From Zonotrichia leucophrys gambelii (taxonomy: Eukaryota > Chordata > Aves > Passeriformes > Passerellidae), in assembly GCF_028769735.1 (NCBI RefSeq), contig NC_088173.1, positions 70,554,463-70,618,462 on the forward strand: 64,000 nucleotides of DNA. Reading direction: 5' to 3'. The stretch's first letter is position 1; the number at the start of each line of letters is the position of its first letter. Under the pieces are notes generated by a model. The model did no database searches and was not told the origin of the DNA. It saw only the letters and a list, made by a program, of their open reading frames with translations. Position numbers and translations under genes: made by a program. This document shows positions 9,284 to 21,439 of this stretch, piece after piece.

Positions 9284-12074
9284 ATGGCGTCGCCTCCTCA
9301 GGGGGGCCCGATGGCCATCGCCATGCGGCTGCGGAACCAGCTCCAGGCCGTCTACAAGATGGACCCGCTGCGGAATGAGGCGAGCGGCCGTGCCGGGAGG
9401 GCGGGAGGCACCGGGAGGAGGCGGTGGCGGCGACACCGGGGGCCAGCTCGGGAGGGGACGGGAGGTGCCGCGGCGGCGCCGCTGGGGGGCGCTGTGAGAC
9501 CGAGGGGCGGTGCGGGGGGCGGGGCCTGGAGAAGGGGGCGTGGTCAAAGGATCGGGGCAGGCACTGGGCTGGGGGTGTCCCCGGACCCCCAAAATCCCAT
9601 TTTCTGATATAATAAGGCAAAACGAGGTGTCCAACATCCTTCAAATCCCCTTTTATAGCGTAATAGTGGAATACACACAGTCAGTCATGTTTTCTGGCAT
9701 GTTAAGGCAATACAGGGGATGCAGCACCCCAAAATCCCGTGTTTTGCCATAATAATGGAAGATAGGAGGTACAGCGCCCCCAGATCCTATTTTCTGGCAT
9801 AATAAGACCAAACAGGAGGCATTCTTCCTCAGGATCCCGTTTTCTGGTGTATTAAGTTAAGATAATGAAGCCAGCCTCTCTAAATCCCATTTTCTGGTGT
9901 AATAATGGAAGACAGGGGGCAATCCCTACAAAATCCCGCTTTCTGACATATTTTAGCAAGACGAAGGTGCCCAGCCCCTCAGAATCTGTTTTCTGGCATA
10001 TTAAAGCAAAACAAGAGGTGCAATTCCCCAAAATTCGATTTTTTAGCGTATTAAGAGAATGGCAGGAGAAGCTCCTTGGACAAAGGGGTTCCAGGTGAAG
10101 GATGAGAGGGCTCTCAGGGGTCTTCAGGTGACAGGTGAGGGTGGTCTTGGCATGCTCCAGGTGCCAGTGCTGTGTCCCCCCCCCCCCAGGAGGAGGTGAA
10201 GGTGAAGATGAAGGAGCTGAACGAGCACATCGTGTGTTTCCTGTGCGCCGGCTACTTCATCGACGCCACCACCATCACCGAGTGCCTGCACACCTGTGAG
10301 TGTCCCCACCTGCCTGGGGGGGCTCTGGGGGTGCAGTGCCACCCCTCCCACACCTGTCCTTGTCCCCCCACACCTGTCCTTGTCCCCAGTCTGCAAGAGC
10401 TGCATCGTGAAGTACCTGCAGACCAGCAAGTACTGCCCCATGTGCAACACCAAGATCCACGAGACGCAGCCGCTGCTCAACCTCAAACTGGACAGGGTCA
10501 TGCAGGACATCGTCTACAAGCTGGTGCCAGGCCTGCAGCACAGTAAGGGGACACAGGGGACACGGGGGGGGCTCAGGGGTCGTGGCATGCAGCACAGTAT
10601 GGGGGACATGGGGACAGGGACAGGAATGGGGTATGGACAGGGAGAGAAAAGGGGATGGGGACATGGTAGGAGGGAGGGAGGACAGCCAGGGAGTGCCCTC
10701 AGGGCCCAGGTGTGTCCCTGAGCCACTTGTCCCCTGCAGGTGAGGAGAAGCGGATCCGTGAGTTCTACCAGTCCCGAGGCCTGGACCGGGTGACGCAGCC
10801 CAGCGGTGACGGTGGGACACAGGGGCACGGGGGGGGGCAGGCACAGGGGGCAGCCAGCTGCAGTGCTGGGGGTGTCAGGGACACAGGGGGCTGACGGTGC
10901 CACCTGTGTCCCCAGACACGGTGGGGGGTGACCCCATGGGGCTCCCCTACAGCACCTTTGACCACTCGCGCGCTCACTATTTCCGCTACGACGAGCACGT
11001 CTCGCTCTGCCTGGAGAAACTGAGGTGAGTCTGGGGGGCTGCAGCCCCTCAGTGGGGTGGGGAGGGGACACAGGGGACACTGGGCATGGCCCCCAACCCT
11101 TGAGACCCTGGACACGTGTCCCTTTCTCTCTCTGCCACAGCTCCAGCAAGGACAAGAGCAAGGCCATGCTGCAGGTAAGTGGAGATCCCTGCAGATCCCA
11201 GCCCTGTCACCCTGTCACTGCCAGGGGTGTGGGGGGTCCCTGGAGACCCCCACAGCCCCCAACCCTCTCTGCCCCCCACAGCAGAAATACGTGAGGTGCT
11301 CCGTGAGGGCACAGATCCGACACCTGCGGAGGGTCCTGTGCCACCGCCTGGGGCTGTCCCTGCAGCACGTGAGTGGGGGTCCTGGGGGGGGGGTCCCAGC
11401 CCCCAGGGGTGTCCTGGCCCCCCTGATGCAGCCCCCATGTGCAGGTGCAGATCCTGTTTGACAACGAGCCCCTCCCCGACCACATGACAATGAAGCAGCT
11501 CTGGCTCTCACGCTGGTTTGGCAAGGTGTGCACCCATCATAAGGGATGGCAGCCTCTGATTTTGAGGTTCACCCCGTGGGGGGGTGGTGAGGTGACCCTC
11601 TGGGGGTGCTTTGGGGCAGTGTGGGGTTGGGGGATTGAGGATCTTTAATGTTGGTGACTGCAGTGGTGATTTGGGGGGTCCCTGGCCCCTGCATGGGTCA
11701 GGCAATGGGGGGTCCCCAAAGGGGTTGGCCAAGTTTGGGGTGCAGCCCCAGGGGAGTGCCTGGGCTGGGATTGGGGTTCCTGTACCAGGGGACATCTGGG
11801 CTGGGGTTTGGGGTCTCCATCCCAAGGGGATCTTGGGCTGGGGTTTGGGGTCATGGGCTGGGGGGTCCCTATCTGGGTGGATTCCCTGGGTTGGGTCTGG
11901 GGTCATGGGCTGGGATAGGGGGGTCCCTGTCCTGGGGGAAGTCCCTGGGCTGGGATCTGGGGTCTCTGCCCCAAGGGGGGTCCTTAGCTGGAATCCCCCA
12001 GCCCTGACCCCCCACTTGCCCCACAGCCTGCGCCCCTCCTGCTGCACTACAGCATCAAGGACAAGAGGAGGTAG
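9284..12074 (+). CDS. PCGF1: PCGF1 (Polycomb group RING finger 1), complete
   Basis: PCGF1 is the RING partner of RNF2/RING1 in the variant PRC1.1 complex with BCOR and KDM2B, which monoubiquitinates histone H2A in the nucleus. Nine coding exons: 9284-9379, 10190-10295, 10390-10542, 10740-10811, 10916-11024, 11141-11174, 11282-11368, 11445-11525, 12027-12074. They sum to 786 nt, 261 residues, against 259 in human. The C3HC4 RING ligands are C48, C51, C64, H66, C69, C72, C83 and C86. The C-terminal RAWUL (ubiquitin-like) domain, about residues 160-258, contains [20 protein letters not shown]. The start MASPPQGG matches the family. Intron 1 begins with GC rather than GT (AATGAG|GCGAGC); all other introns are GT-AG. 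The loop after the RING (TQPSGDDTVGG) is the most divergent part. Confidence 0.97.
9588..10065. repeat. AT-rich ~50-bp minisatellite in PCGF1 intron 1
   Basis: About ten diverged copies of a unit containing AAATCCCATTTTCTGGCAT, then AATAAGGCAAAACAGG. It is markedly more AT-rich than surrounding sequence. It fills most of the 0.8-kb intron that starts with the GC donor. Confidence 0.8.
11680..12000. repeat. Tandem repeat in PCGF1 intron 8
   Basis: Copies of a roughly 50-60 bp G-rich unit with GTCCCTG, GGGCTGGGAT and TGGGGTC blocks fill the last intron. Confidence 0.7.
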
Positions 12075-12162
12075 GGGCAGGGGGTGGGCACTGCCCCCCA
12101 GTGCAGCCCTGCTCCTGCCCCCCACCCCCATAACTTATACCCCTCTTCGAATTTATTTTTGG

Positions 12163-12168
12163 AATAAA
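12163..12168 (+). terminator. PCGF1 poly(A) signal AATAAA
   Basis: A canonical AATAAA lies 89 bp after the stop codon in a short AT-rich patch, implying a very short 3' UTR. Confidence 0.85.
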
Positions 12169-12484
12169 ATTGTGGAAAAGCCCCCTTGAGTCCCTGCTTT
12201 GTCTGGGGGGGACTGGGGGGTCTCAGGAGGGTCCCCTCTGCTCCAGCAGCTCTGGGGGCTGCACTGGGGACTCAGTGACCCCCGGATGGGCTGCACCCAT
12301 GGGAGGGTGAGTCCTGGGGTGCTGGGGGTGCACTGAGGGCAGTGGGGCTGTGCAGCCCCCCCATCCCCATTCCCCACCGTGCCGGGGAGGTCTCGTAGCC
12401 CCCCAGCCCCGCACAGCGATCCCGACACCGATCCCGTCACATCCCGGTCCCGTCACGGCTGCCGGCCGCGTGTCCGGCCCCACA

Positions 12485-12575
12485 TAATGAGTTTAATAAA
12501 GCCATCGGCCCTTTGATTGCCGGGGGAGCCCGCGCCGCCCTAATTAGCCCGGGCCGATATTCCGCCATCTGGATC
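12485..12575. promoter_or_regulatory. Candidate regulatory island 3' of PCGF1
   Basis: Within 90 bp are CATAATGAGTTTAATAAAG, CCTTTGATTG (a TCF/LEF-type core), CCCTAATTAG (homeodomain core) and CCATCTGG (E-box). It starts about 320 bp past the PCGF1 poly(A) signal. The role is inferred from motif density alone. Confidence 0.35.
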
Positions 12576-13059
12576 CTCCCGCGGCACCGCGGGCGCAGCT
12601 GCGGGCGGGGGGTCCCTGGGGTGCGGCCGGGACCCAGGGCCGCGGGCGGAACAGGTGCCGGATCCCGGTAATCCCGGTGATCCCGGGAACGCGGCTCCGG
12701 AGGGCTCAGAGCCCCTCGGTGCTGCCCCCGCTCCGTGTCCCGGTACGGCGGTGGCGGTGGCGGGCTCTGCCGGGCGGCTCTCGGGGATCTCCCCTCCATC
12801 CTCGTCCCCGAACCGGGTGTCCCATCCTGTGCTGGGCACGGTCCCGGGCCCACCGGGATGGATGTGGCACCGGGTGCGCCATGGCCCGTCCTTCATCCCC
12901 GCCCCGCGCCGGAACCCCCGCACCGCCGCCGCCGCCGGAGGATCCGGTTACGGCCCGGCCCGGCCCAGCTGTCGGCCATCGCTCACCGGGCAGGGGGCGG
13001 CCGGGCTCGCCTGCCCAAAGCCCCCCAAGGACGAGGGGAAACGCGGGGGCTGCGAGGCC

Positions 13060-13935
13060 ATCCGGGAGTGGGGATCCCAAATGGAGCTGGGTGGGCAGAA
13101 TGGAGGCTCCAAATGAGGCGGTGGGTGCAGGACTGGGGTCCCAGCCGGAGAGAGGGGGGCATATTGTGGAATGGGGGTCCCAAATAGGACTGGAGGAGCA
13201 GGATGGGAGGTTCAGTAGGGCTTGGGGTACAAGGTGGGAGTCCAGAGCAGGGATAAAGGGTTTGGGGTGCAGGATGAGTGTCCCCAAAAAGGCTGGAGGT
13301 GTGGTGCAGCAGGATGGGTGTTCTAAACGGGGCTACAGGGATTGGGGTGCATGACTGGGGTCCCAGCCGAGGCTGGAAGGGTGGGGGCGCAGGATGGGGG
13401 TACCAAATAGGATCAGAAGGATGGGTGGGAGATCCTAAATCGGGATGCAGGGCTGGAGGTGTGGGACAGAGATCCCAACTGGCACCAGAGGGCTGTGGGT
13501 GCAGTATGGAGGAGTGAAGGAGCAGGATGGGGATCCCAAATAGGGCTGGAGGGCTGGGGGTGCAGGATGGGGATCCCAAATAGGGCTGGAGGGCTGGGGG
13601 TGCAGGATGAGGGTCCCAAATAGGATCAGAAGGATGGGTGGGAGATCCTAAATCGGGATGCAGGGCTGGAGGTGTGGGACAGAGATCCCAACTGGCACCA
13701 AAGGACTGGGGGTTCAGTATGGGAGTGCCAGCCAGGGCTGGAGGAGTGGAGGAGCAGGATGGGGATCCCAAACAGTGCTGGAGGAGTGGAGGAGCAGGAT
13801 GGGGATCCCAAACAGGGCTGGAGGAGTGGAGGAGCAGGATGGGGATCCCAAACAGTGCTGGAGGAGTGGAGGAGCAGGATGGGGATCCCAAACAGGGCTG
13901 GAGGGCCGGGGGTGCAGGACGGGGATCCAACGGGG
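13060..13935. repeat. 40-bp minisatellite with ~213-bp higher-order duplication
   Basis: The core unit includes GGAGGAGCAGGATGGGGATC then CCAAACAG. It repeats at exactly 40 bp near 13741, 13781, 13821 and 13861. A composite block containing GATCAGAAGGATGGGTGGGA starts near 13411 and recurs near 13624, a higher-order period of about 213 bp. Confidence 0.85.
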
Positions 13936-15954
13936 GCTGCCTGTGGGGGAGTGGGCGTGTAGGTGGATGGATGGACGGAGGGACAGATGGATGGACGGAC
14001 GGACGGATGGCGGGGGCTGTCCCTGTGTCTGTCAGCAGCCGCTCTGGCAGCCAGTTACAGACGGCAGAGCAGGAAGCCCCCCGGAGCCCCCCACCAGCCC
14101 TGCACCCCCTCCCTTATCAGCGGCGGCCCCGGAGGAGCCTAATTCAAACCAACTGCGGGGCTGACGTTGGTAAATGAGCCCCCCGCCCACGGCCTGGCCC
14201 CAGCGCCCACGGGGGCTGCCCCGGCGAGGGAGGGGGGCACACGGGGGCCGGGGGAGCCGGCGGGGCAGGGGCAGGTACCGGGGGGATGTTCCCGTACCCC
14301 GGGGCGCGGTGCAGCTGACAGCACTTTGATGTCCCCCCGGCCCGTCATGCTCCGAGGGGGTTAATGGCCCCCGGCTCCAGCCCGGCAGAGAGGGAAACCT
14401 GAGCCCCCAGCCCCCTGTCCTGAACCTGGGGGGCTGGCGGGGGTCCCCAGCTCTGCCCGACAGGATCTGGGCATGGATGACCCATGTGACATGGGGACGG
14501 GACCCTTCAGAGCTCCTTGGAGTCCCTCTGGGGATGGTGGCAGCCCCAGCCTGGAGGGTGCCAGGGCTCGGATGGGGGTGAGGGGTGAAGGGACCCACCC
14601 ATGATGTCGCAGGGATGTGCCAGGGGGCTGCAGGAGCAATACTGGGGGTCTGGGGGCCCTCCTGTGCCTTGTGGGGGGCACTGGGGGCACAGCACAGCCC
14701 GGGGAGGGGGGCACAGCATCACCCCTCGCTCCCTGCCATGTCCCCAAGCGTTACCCCTTCCAACTCCACACCCCCCACCCCTAACTGGGCCCCCTCCAAA
14801 GCCCCCAAAATCCACCAGCTCCATGGGCTCTCACTCTGGGGGTCCCTCTGACCCCCTGCCCTGGGGATGGGCACAGACAGGGGACCCCGGGCTGCTGTGC
14901 CCCCCTCGGCTGCACCGTGCCCGCCGTGCCCCGCCAGCACCGGCTCCGCGCAGCCGTGACAGCGACAGACGAGCCCCGGCACCCTCACACCCTATGGCCG
15001 GGTGAGGGGCCATGCCCGGCCCCCTGGAACGGGGTGGGCACTGCCATGGGCCGGGTGGGCACCGTGGGGACACGTGTAACACGGTGTTGTCCCGCATCCT
15101 GACCTCCCACCGCAGGGCAGCACACAGCCACCCATCCCTGTGGTGCCCATCCCATGCCATCCCCTCCATGCCCACGCTGCTGTCAGGACAGCAATGAGCT
15201 GTCACGACAGAAATGAGCTGTCACGACAGGACTGAGCCGCCGCCTCAGCGCTGGGACGTTCCCCGTAACGAAGCGCCCGGGATGAGGCTGATGAGAAAAA
15301 CCCAAACTCAATTTAATTCCTGTCACCGCCTGAGCGGCTCCAAATGACGCCGGGGGGCTCTGACGGGCCCACGCTGAGCCCCCCCAAGCCCAGCCCACCC
15401 CCGCTGCCCCCGCCCCGTTTCCTGAGGTGCCGTTTCCTGAGGATATGGGCACCGGCACTGGCACCGGGATGCCCGCCGGCCTGGGAAGGGGGGCACCTTC
15501 CTGCCGACAGAGGGGTCACGGCGGGGCCTGGGAAAGCGCCGCCCCCGGGACCCCAACACCCCCGCAGCCTCCCGGGGGACCCCCGGGACTGCTCGGGGCA
15601 GCCGCCATGGGGATGGAGCACTGGTGGCACCGAGCCGTGGCACCGGCATCCCCGGGAGCCTGGAGGCGCAGTCCCGGGGCTGGCAGGGCGAGTGTCACCG
15701 GTGAAAGGGGCACCGGCAGCCCCGGTTGGCACCGGGTGGGGCCGTGGGAGCGGGCTCGAGGCACCTCTCCGCGTCTCCCGGGTTATTTTGGCCGCCGCAG
15801 TTCCCTCCGAGCCTTTGTGCGGCGGCCGCAGCCCCCCCGCGCCCCCCGGGCTGCCCGCAAGGGCGGGAGCGACCCCCGGTACGGCACGGCCCGGACCGGC
15901 GGCGGGGGAGAGCGGGAGGGGACGCCGGTACCGGGGGGTCTGCCACGGGCTGGG

Positions 15955-16640
15955 TTGGGACAGGGATGGTATATGGGATGTGGGAAGTGGGATGTGGGAT
16001 ATGGGATGTGGGATAGGGGATATGGGATCAGATATGGGATGGGATATAGGATATGGGATATGGGATGTGGGATATGGGATATGGGATATGGGATGTGGGA
16101 TATGGGATGTGGGATATGGGACTGGGATGGGATAGGGGACAGGATATGGGATAAGATAAGGGATGGGACATTGGATGGGAAATGGGGTGGGATAAGGGAT
16201 GGGATATGGGATATGGGATATGGGATGTGGCATAGGATGGGATGTGGGGTGGGATATTGGATATGGGATGGGATAGAGGATGGGATATGGGATATGGGAT
16301 GGGATAGAGGATGGGATATGGGACATGGGATGTGGCATAGGATGGGATATGGGGTGGGACATGGGATGGGATACGGATGAAATATGGGATACGGGACATG
16401 GGATGGGATAAGGGACATGGGGTGGAACAAGGGATGGGACATGGGATGGGATAAGGGATATAGGATAGGGTGTAGGATGGGACGTGGGGTGGGATATGGG
16501 ACAGGATATGGGATGGGATATGGGATTGGACATGGGATGGGACATGGAATGGGACACGAGGTGGGACATGGGATGGGAAATGGGACATGGGATGGGATAT
16601 GGGACATGGACATAGGATATGGCATGGAGTGCACAGGGGA
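15955..16640. repeat. GGGATATGGGATG simple-repeat array
   Basis: Units of about 7-12 bp (GGGATAT, GGGATGT, GGGATAGG) alternate for nearly 700 bp. The plus strand has almost no C. Confidence 0.9.
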
Positions 16641-16734
16641 CGCGCACATGGGGTACAGGTGGGCACAGAGGGCAGGTGTGGGTGCCCTCGGGGGGTGCCA
16701 GCTTTCTCCCAAGGGTCCGTGCTTTGGGTGCTGC

Positions 16735-17200
16735 TGCCCTGACGTAGATGCTGGGGCCGTGGTGTGGGTGCCATGGCAAGGGTGCCACGGTGCCAGTGCC
16801 ACCCCCTGGTGTGGGTCCCAGTGCTGTGGTGTGGGTCCTGAAGCCACAACGTGTGTCCCAATGCCACGATGTGGGTGTCAGCGCCGTGCCGCGGATCCCA
16901 ATGCCATGATGTGGGTTCTGATGCCACAAAATAGGTGCCAGTGCCACAGTGTGGGTGTCACTGCCATGGTGTGAGTTCCAATGCCATGGCGTGGGTGCCA
17001 GAGCCACGGTGTTGGTGTCAGAGCCATGGTTTGGGTGTCAGTGCCACAGTGTGGGTTCCAATTCCATGGTGTGGGTGCCATTGCCACAGTGTGGGTTCCA
17101 ATGCCACGGTGTGGGTGCCAGTGCCACGGCGTGGGTGTCAGAGCCACAGTGTGCATTCCAGTGCCACCGTGGGGTCCCCAGTGCCCCGTGTGTCCCAGTG
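16735..17200. repeat. 20-bp minisatellite in alternating dimers
   Basis: Two 20-bp unit types alternate, GTGTGGGTTCCAATGCCATG and GTGTGGGTGCCAGTGCCACA, giving a 40-bp dimer register over about 23 copies. Confidence 0.85.
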
Positions 17201-17969
17201 AGGTGGCACTCACCATCCCTGCATTGTTCCACCCTTTGAAGTCAGTGTTTCCTGGCGGCTTTGTCCCGGCCTGTCTGTGCCGGTGCTTCCCAGCCCTAAA
17301 TCACCCAGCACGGGGCTTTGGTGCCCGTGTGCCCACGGCCACAGCCTGGCAAGGGGCTCCACCTTCACTTGGGACCTGCCAGGGCAGGGCAAGGGCTCAC
17401 TGAAGCCCCGTGGCACCGTCAGGATGGACATCACAGTGGTTCCTTCCCCGTGGTCCCGATGGTATAACGGGATGTGGACAGCCTCGAGTTTAGGATTTGG
17501 GGCAAATCACAGCAAGATTGGAAGTGCCCAGGACAGCCCAGCCCATGTGCCAGGGTCTGGGACGGTCCCTCCGCTCCTGCCTGGCTGCCCCCAGCGCCCC
17601 GAGGTTTCCGTCCGGGCCCAGCGCTGCCGGCACGGCCGTTCCCTCCGCTATTCCCAGCATTTCCTGGGGTTTATTGTCTTCCCCTCCCTGTCCCACCTTC
17701 CTCGCAGGAAACCCTTGGTCCCACGGGGCCGGCGGCTCCGTTACCAGCAGGACGGCGCTCCCGGCCCTCTCCCCACGGGCCGGGATACAACCGGAGCCCC
17801 AAACCCTGCTCAGATCCCGGTACCGGGGGTCCCACGCAGGTCTGAGCCTCCATCACGGCCGTGCCGGTGTCGATATTGGGGTCTCACAGCGGAGAAGAGG
17901 CCGGGGACTGTCCCCAGAGCCTGGCGGGGCGTGTTCTGCCACGGCTGTCGCCCAGCAGTCCCCTGATCC

Positions 17970-18040
17970 CTAAAACAATTTGGGCGCGTTATTTATTGCA
18001 AGGCCGCGTCTCCGTCTGCCGGATAATTGCATGCGATCCG
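17970..18040. promoter_or_regulatory. Candidate AT-rich regulatory island
   Basis: The segment holds ACAATTTG (SOX-like), GTTATTTATTGC (forkhead-like) and GGATAATTGCATGCG (homeodomain/POU-like) within 70 bp of otherwise GC-rich DNA. Conservation was not testable here. Confidence 0.3.
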
Positions 18041-20404
18041 GGCAGGAGGGGCCGTGCCGCCATCATCCCGCGGCTCCGGCGGCGGCACCGGGATGGAGAG
18101 GAGCGGGGGAGCCCTGCAGGACAAGGGGGTGCCCCTGGAGGGGTGAACCGGGCTGTGCTCCCTCCCCATCCCCGTCTCATCCCATCCCCATCTCATCCCA
18201 TCCTCATCCTCATCCATCCTCCCGCTCTTCCCGCACCCCCCGGACCCCCCCCCGGGGCCTCGGGCGGCAAATTCCAAAGGGCACCCGGGAAGATTAATGG
18301 CGGGGCCGGGGCCGGGGCCGGGGCCGGGCCGGCCGGTAACCGGATCGCCCCGCGGGAGCCGGAATGCGCCGCCGCTGACCCCGCCGTGCCCGCCCCGCCG
18401 CGAGGGTCACTGCGGGCACCGCGCAGGGGACATCCCGCTGTCCCCAAACCCGCTGGGGCTCTGTCCCCGCATCCCCAAACACAGAGGCACGGCCTGGGGA
18501 CACACAGGGACAGGCGCCGAGGTCTCTGGGATGGGGTGACATGGCCATCACGGGATGGGCGCCATGTGCCCCATCCCGAGGATGCCACATGCCACCTCCC
18601 TGCCCACATCAAGACGGGCACCAGGGGCTCCGTGTCCCTCTTCTCGGCCCATCCTCGGGGGAGCAGGGACCCCTCTCCAGCCCCCCGGGAATGGGGACGC
18701 CCGGTGCTGCCGCGGGACATGCGGGGGCTGCCGGCGGCGGGCGCGGAGCAGCTGTCGGGTCTAAAGTTACGGTGGCGGCTGGGGGCGGGGAGCGGGGCCC
18801 GGACAGGGACAGGGTCCCCGCGGGGGTGTCCTCGCTCGGGGTCCCCCTGTTGTCCCACCCCGAGTGTCCCGCGGGGCGCAGGGCCGGACCCGCCAGGCGG
18901 GGAGGATGCAGGACAGACCGACAGACCGGGGCTAAGAATAGCGCTGGGGTGGGAGGAGGAGGAAGGATGGGGCTTCCTCTGCGACGCCTCTTCTTCCTCC
19001 TACCCGGCACGTGTGACACGGGGACACTGCGAGTGCCACCTGCCCCCCCCGTGCGCTGTCCCAGTGTGACAGCCCGTGCTGCTGGCGGTGTCCCCTGCAG
19101 CACCCACCGTGCCCGCGGCCCCTGCGAGCGCCACCCCCGCCGTCCCCCGCCGCTGTCAGGCCCCATCACCGCTGTCACCCCCCCGCCGCCGCCGCCGCGT
19201 TTCGTTGCACTTCGCTTTTTAATTAACCTCGGGGCGCTGCCTCGCCGGGGTTAATGGCAGCGGTGACCCGCGCGGCCATCGATCCCCCGAGCCCCGCTCG
19301 CAGCCACGTTCGGGCCCCCTCGGGGTCCTGCGGGATGACAGGGGCGTGTGTCCCCCCCTCCCCTTCAATGCCACGCATGGCAGAGTCCCGCGGGGTGCCC
19401 CCACTCTGCTGCCACGCATTGCTCCAGGTGTCCCCAGCCAGCTTTAGGGGTGCTCCTTGGTGCCACGTCCTCACTGGGGACCCCCTCCCGGCCATTTTTG
19501 GCCCCGTGGCCGCGCCAAAAGCGGGGTCCCCCCCCTCCTGCAGCCCCCTCCCAGCTCAGGTGCCCCTGTCACCCCTCCGCGCTTTAATCCGGGGCTCGTT
19601 CATCTTGGGCGGGGGCCGGGCTGTCAACGCCCAGACGGGCCATTTCCGAGCCGAGTCCCCCGCGCTCGGCCCTAATTGAATCCTCATGGCCCCGCCGCCG
19701 CCCCGGCCCCGCCGCGGCACCCGCCACCGTCCCGCTGCCTGCGGCAGGGCTCTGAGGGTCCCGGTGCCACGGAGGCACCGACCGGAGGAGCCCCCCACTC
19801 TCCCCGGTTGCTGCCCCCTCTCCCCCGGTACAGAGATCGGTGAGCAGCTCTGGGATCCCACGCCCCCCCAGAGCCTCAGGTCAATCCTGGGCGGACCCCA
19901 CCCCACGGGGGTCGCAGCGGGTCCCTGTGCCGAGGCAGGGATGGGAGCGCCCCCCATGCGGGCCGTGCCGTGCCGTGCGGGGGTCAGGGGACGTGGGCGC
20001 GGCAGCGCGGCGGGGGGGCAGCGGCGTTTGCTGCAGCCGCAGCTTTGAAATGCAAACCCCCCCCCGCCCACGGCCCATTTGGCCGGAGTTTGGCCCAGGC
20101 ACAAATGGAGGCCCCGGAGCGAGCAGGGGATGCCGGGGGGGTGCGGCAGCTGGGGCCGGTCCCTGGCACTGATGGCTCCACGTGTGTGTGCCCTGCACAC
20201 GCGTGTGGCGGCTCTGGTGTGTCCGTGAGCGCTCCACGCACACCTGGACACAGCTGCACTCACCTGCACACGGCCCTGCACACCTGCACACAGCTGTGCC
20301 CGCACACACGGCTGCGAGGAGTCCGCTGGCCACACAGACACACGGGTAGAGGCGTGTGCAGGGCCCTGTGTGTCCCTAGTCCTGCGCTGTCCCCATGTCC
20401 ATAT

Positions 20405-20930
20405 CCCCATCCTATCCTATCCTATTGTATCGTATCGTACCGTATCCTATCCTATCCTATCCTATCCTATCCTATCCTATCCTATCCCGTCCCGTCCCGT
20501 CCCCGTCCCCGTCCTCGTCCTCATCCTCATCCTCATTCTCATCCTCATCCTCATCCTCATCCTCATCTCATCCTCATCTCATCTCTCTCCCATCCCATCC
20601 CAATCCTATCGTATCCTGTCTGTCCATCCCATCCTATCCCATGATCCCATCCCAGCCCATGGATCCCATCGCAGCCCATGGATCCCATCCCCTCCCTCCC
20701 CATCCCATCCCATCCCATCCCCACCATCCCATCCCCACCCATGGATCCATCCCATCCCATCCTGATCCCTCCCATGGATCCAACCATGGATCCATCCCAC
20801 CCTCATCCCATCCCACCCCATCCCATCTCCTCCCCATCCCACCCTCATCCCATCCCATCCCACCCATGGATCCCATCCCATCCCATGGATCCCATCCCAC
20901 CCCATTCCCCCTCACTCCCCCCATTCCCTG
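20405..20930. repeat. (TATCC)n and (CATCCT)n microsatellites grading into CCCATCC repeats
   Basis: A TATCC pentamer run (about 20408-20486) is followed by a CATCCT hexamer run (about 20515-20585). After that comes a longer, less regular CCCATCC/CCATGGATC array. Confidence 0.9.
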
Positions 20931-20967
20931 CTTGTGCTCAGACCCGCGGGGCTCGGGGGCGATGCCG

Positions 20968-21360
20968 CTCCCGTTAATGAATCGATGATTTGCCAACAGC
21001 CCCAGGGAGGGATCCCCGTCTCCCCTGGCACTCCCGGCACATCCACCCCCATTCACCGGAGCCAGGTGTAATCCCATTATTCCCGGCTCCGCCGAGCTCC
21101 CAGCCCGGCGCAGGGTCAGGATTTATTGCCGGTAATTGCCGGGGTCCCGTCCCCCGGCGCGGGGGGGCTCCCGGCACCCCCCCGCCGCTGCCGCCGCTGC
21201 TCACGCTTTAATTCCGCACCGAGCTGTTCCCTTATTAAAGGAAAATTCATTTGCCAGCGATTTCCATGTGCCGGGGCCGCGCGGGGCCGGGGCCCTAATC
21301 GCGTTACGGAGCGCTGCGGCGCAATATTGGGATGGAGCCGATAAATAATGGATCAGGGCG
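20968..21360. promoter_or_regulatory. Candidate conserved non-coding element cluster
   Basis: This non-repetitive segment sits between two satellites. It carries CGTTAATGAATCGATGATTT, GTAATCCCATTATTC, GATTTATTGCCGGTAATTG, CTTTAATTCC, TTATTAAAGG, CCTAATCGCG and GATAAATAATGGATCA. It is the densest collection of homeodomain and forkhead-type cores in the spacer and lies about 3.5 kb upstream of LBX2. Confidence 0.4.
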
Positions 21361-21439
21361 GCGCGGAGCGGGGGAGGCGCGTTCCGGGGGCGCCGCACCC
21401 CGAATTGTGTCACCCTCGGTGCTGCGCTGGCATCCCCAG

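Noticed and set aside
15313..17007. 564-codon open frame on the minus strand rich in PHPMSHPISHPM repeats
   Set aside because: It runs through the GGGATATGGG and 20-bp arrays. Openness follows from repeat composition, and no family resemblance or splice structure is seen.
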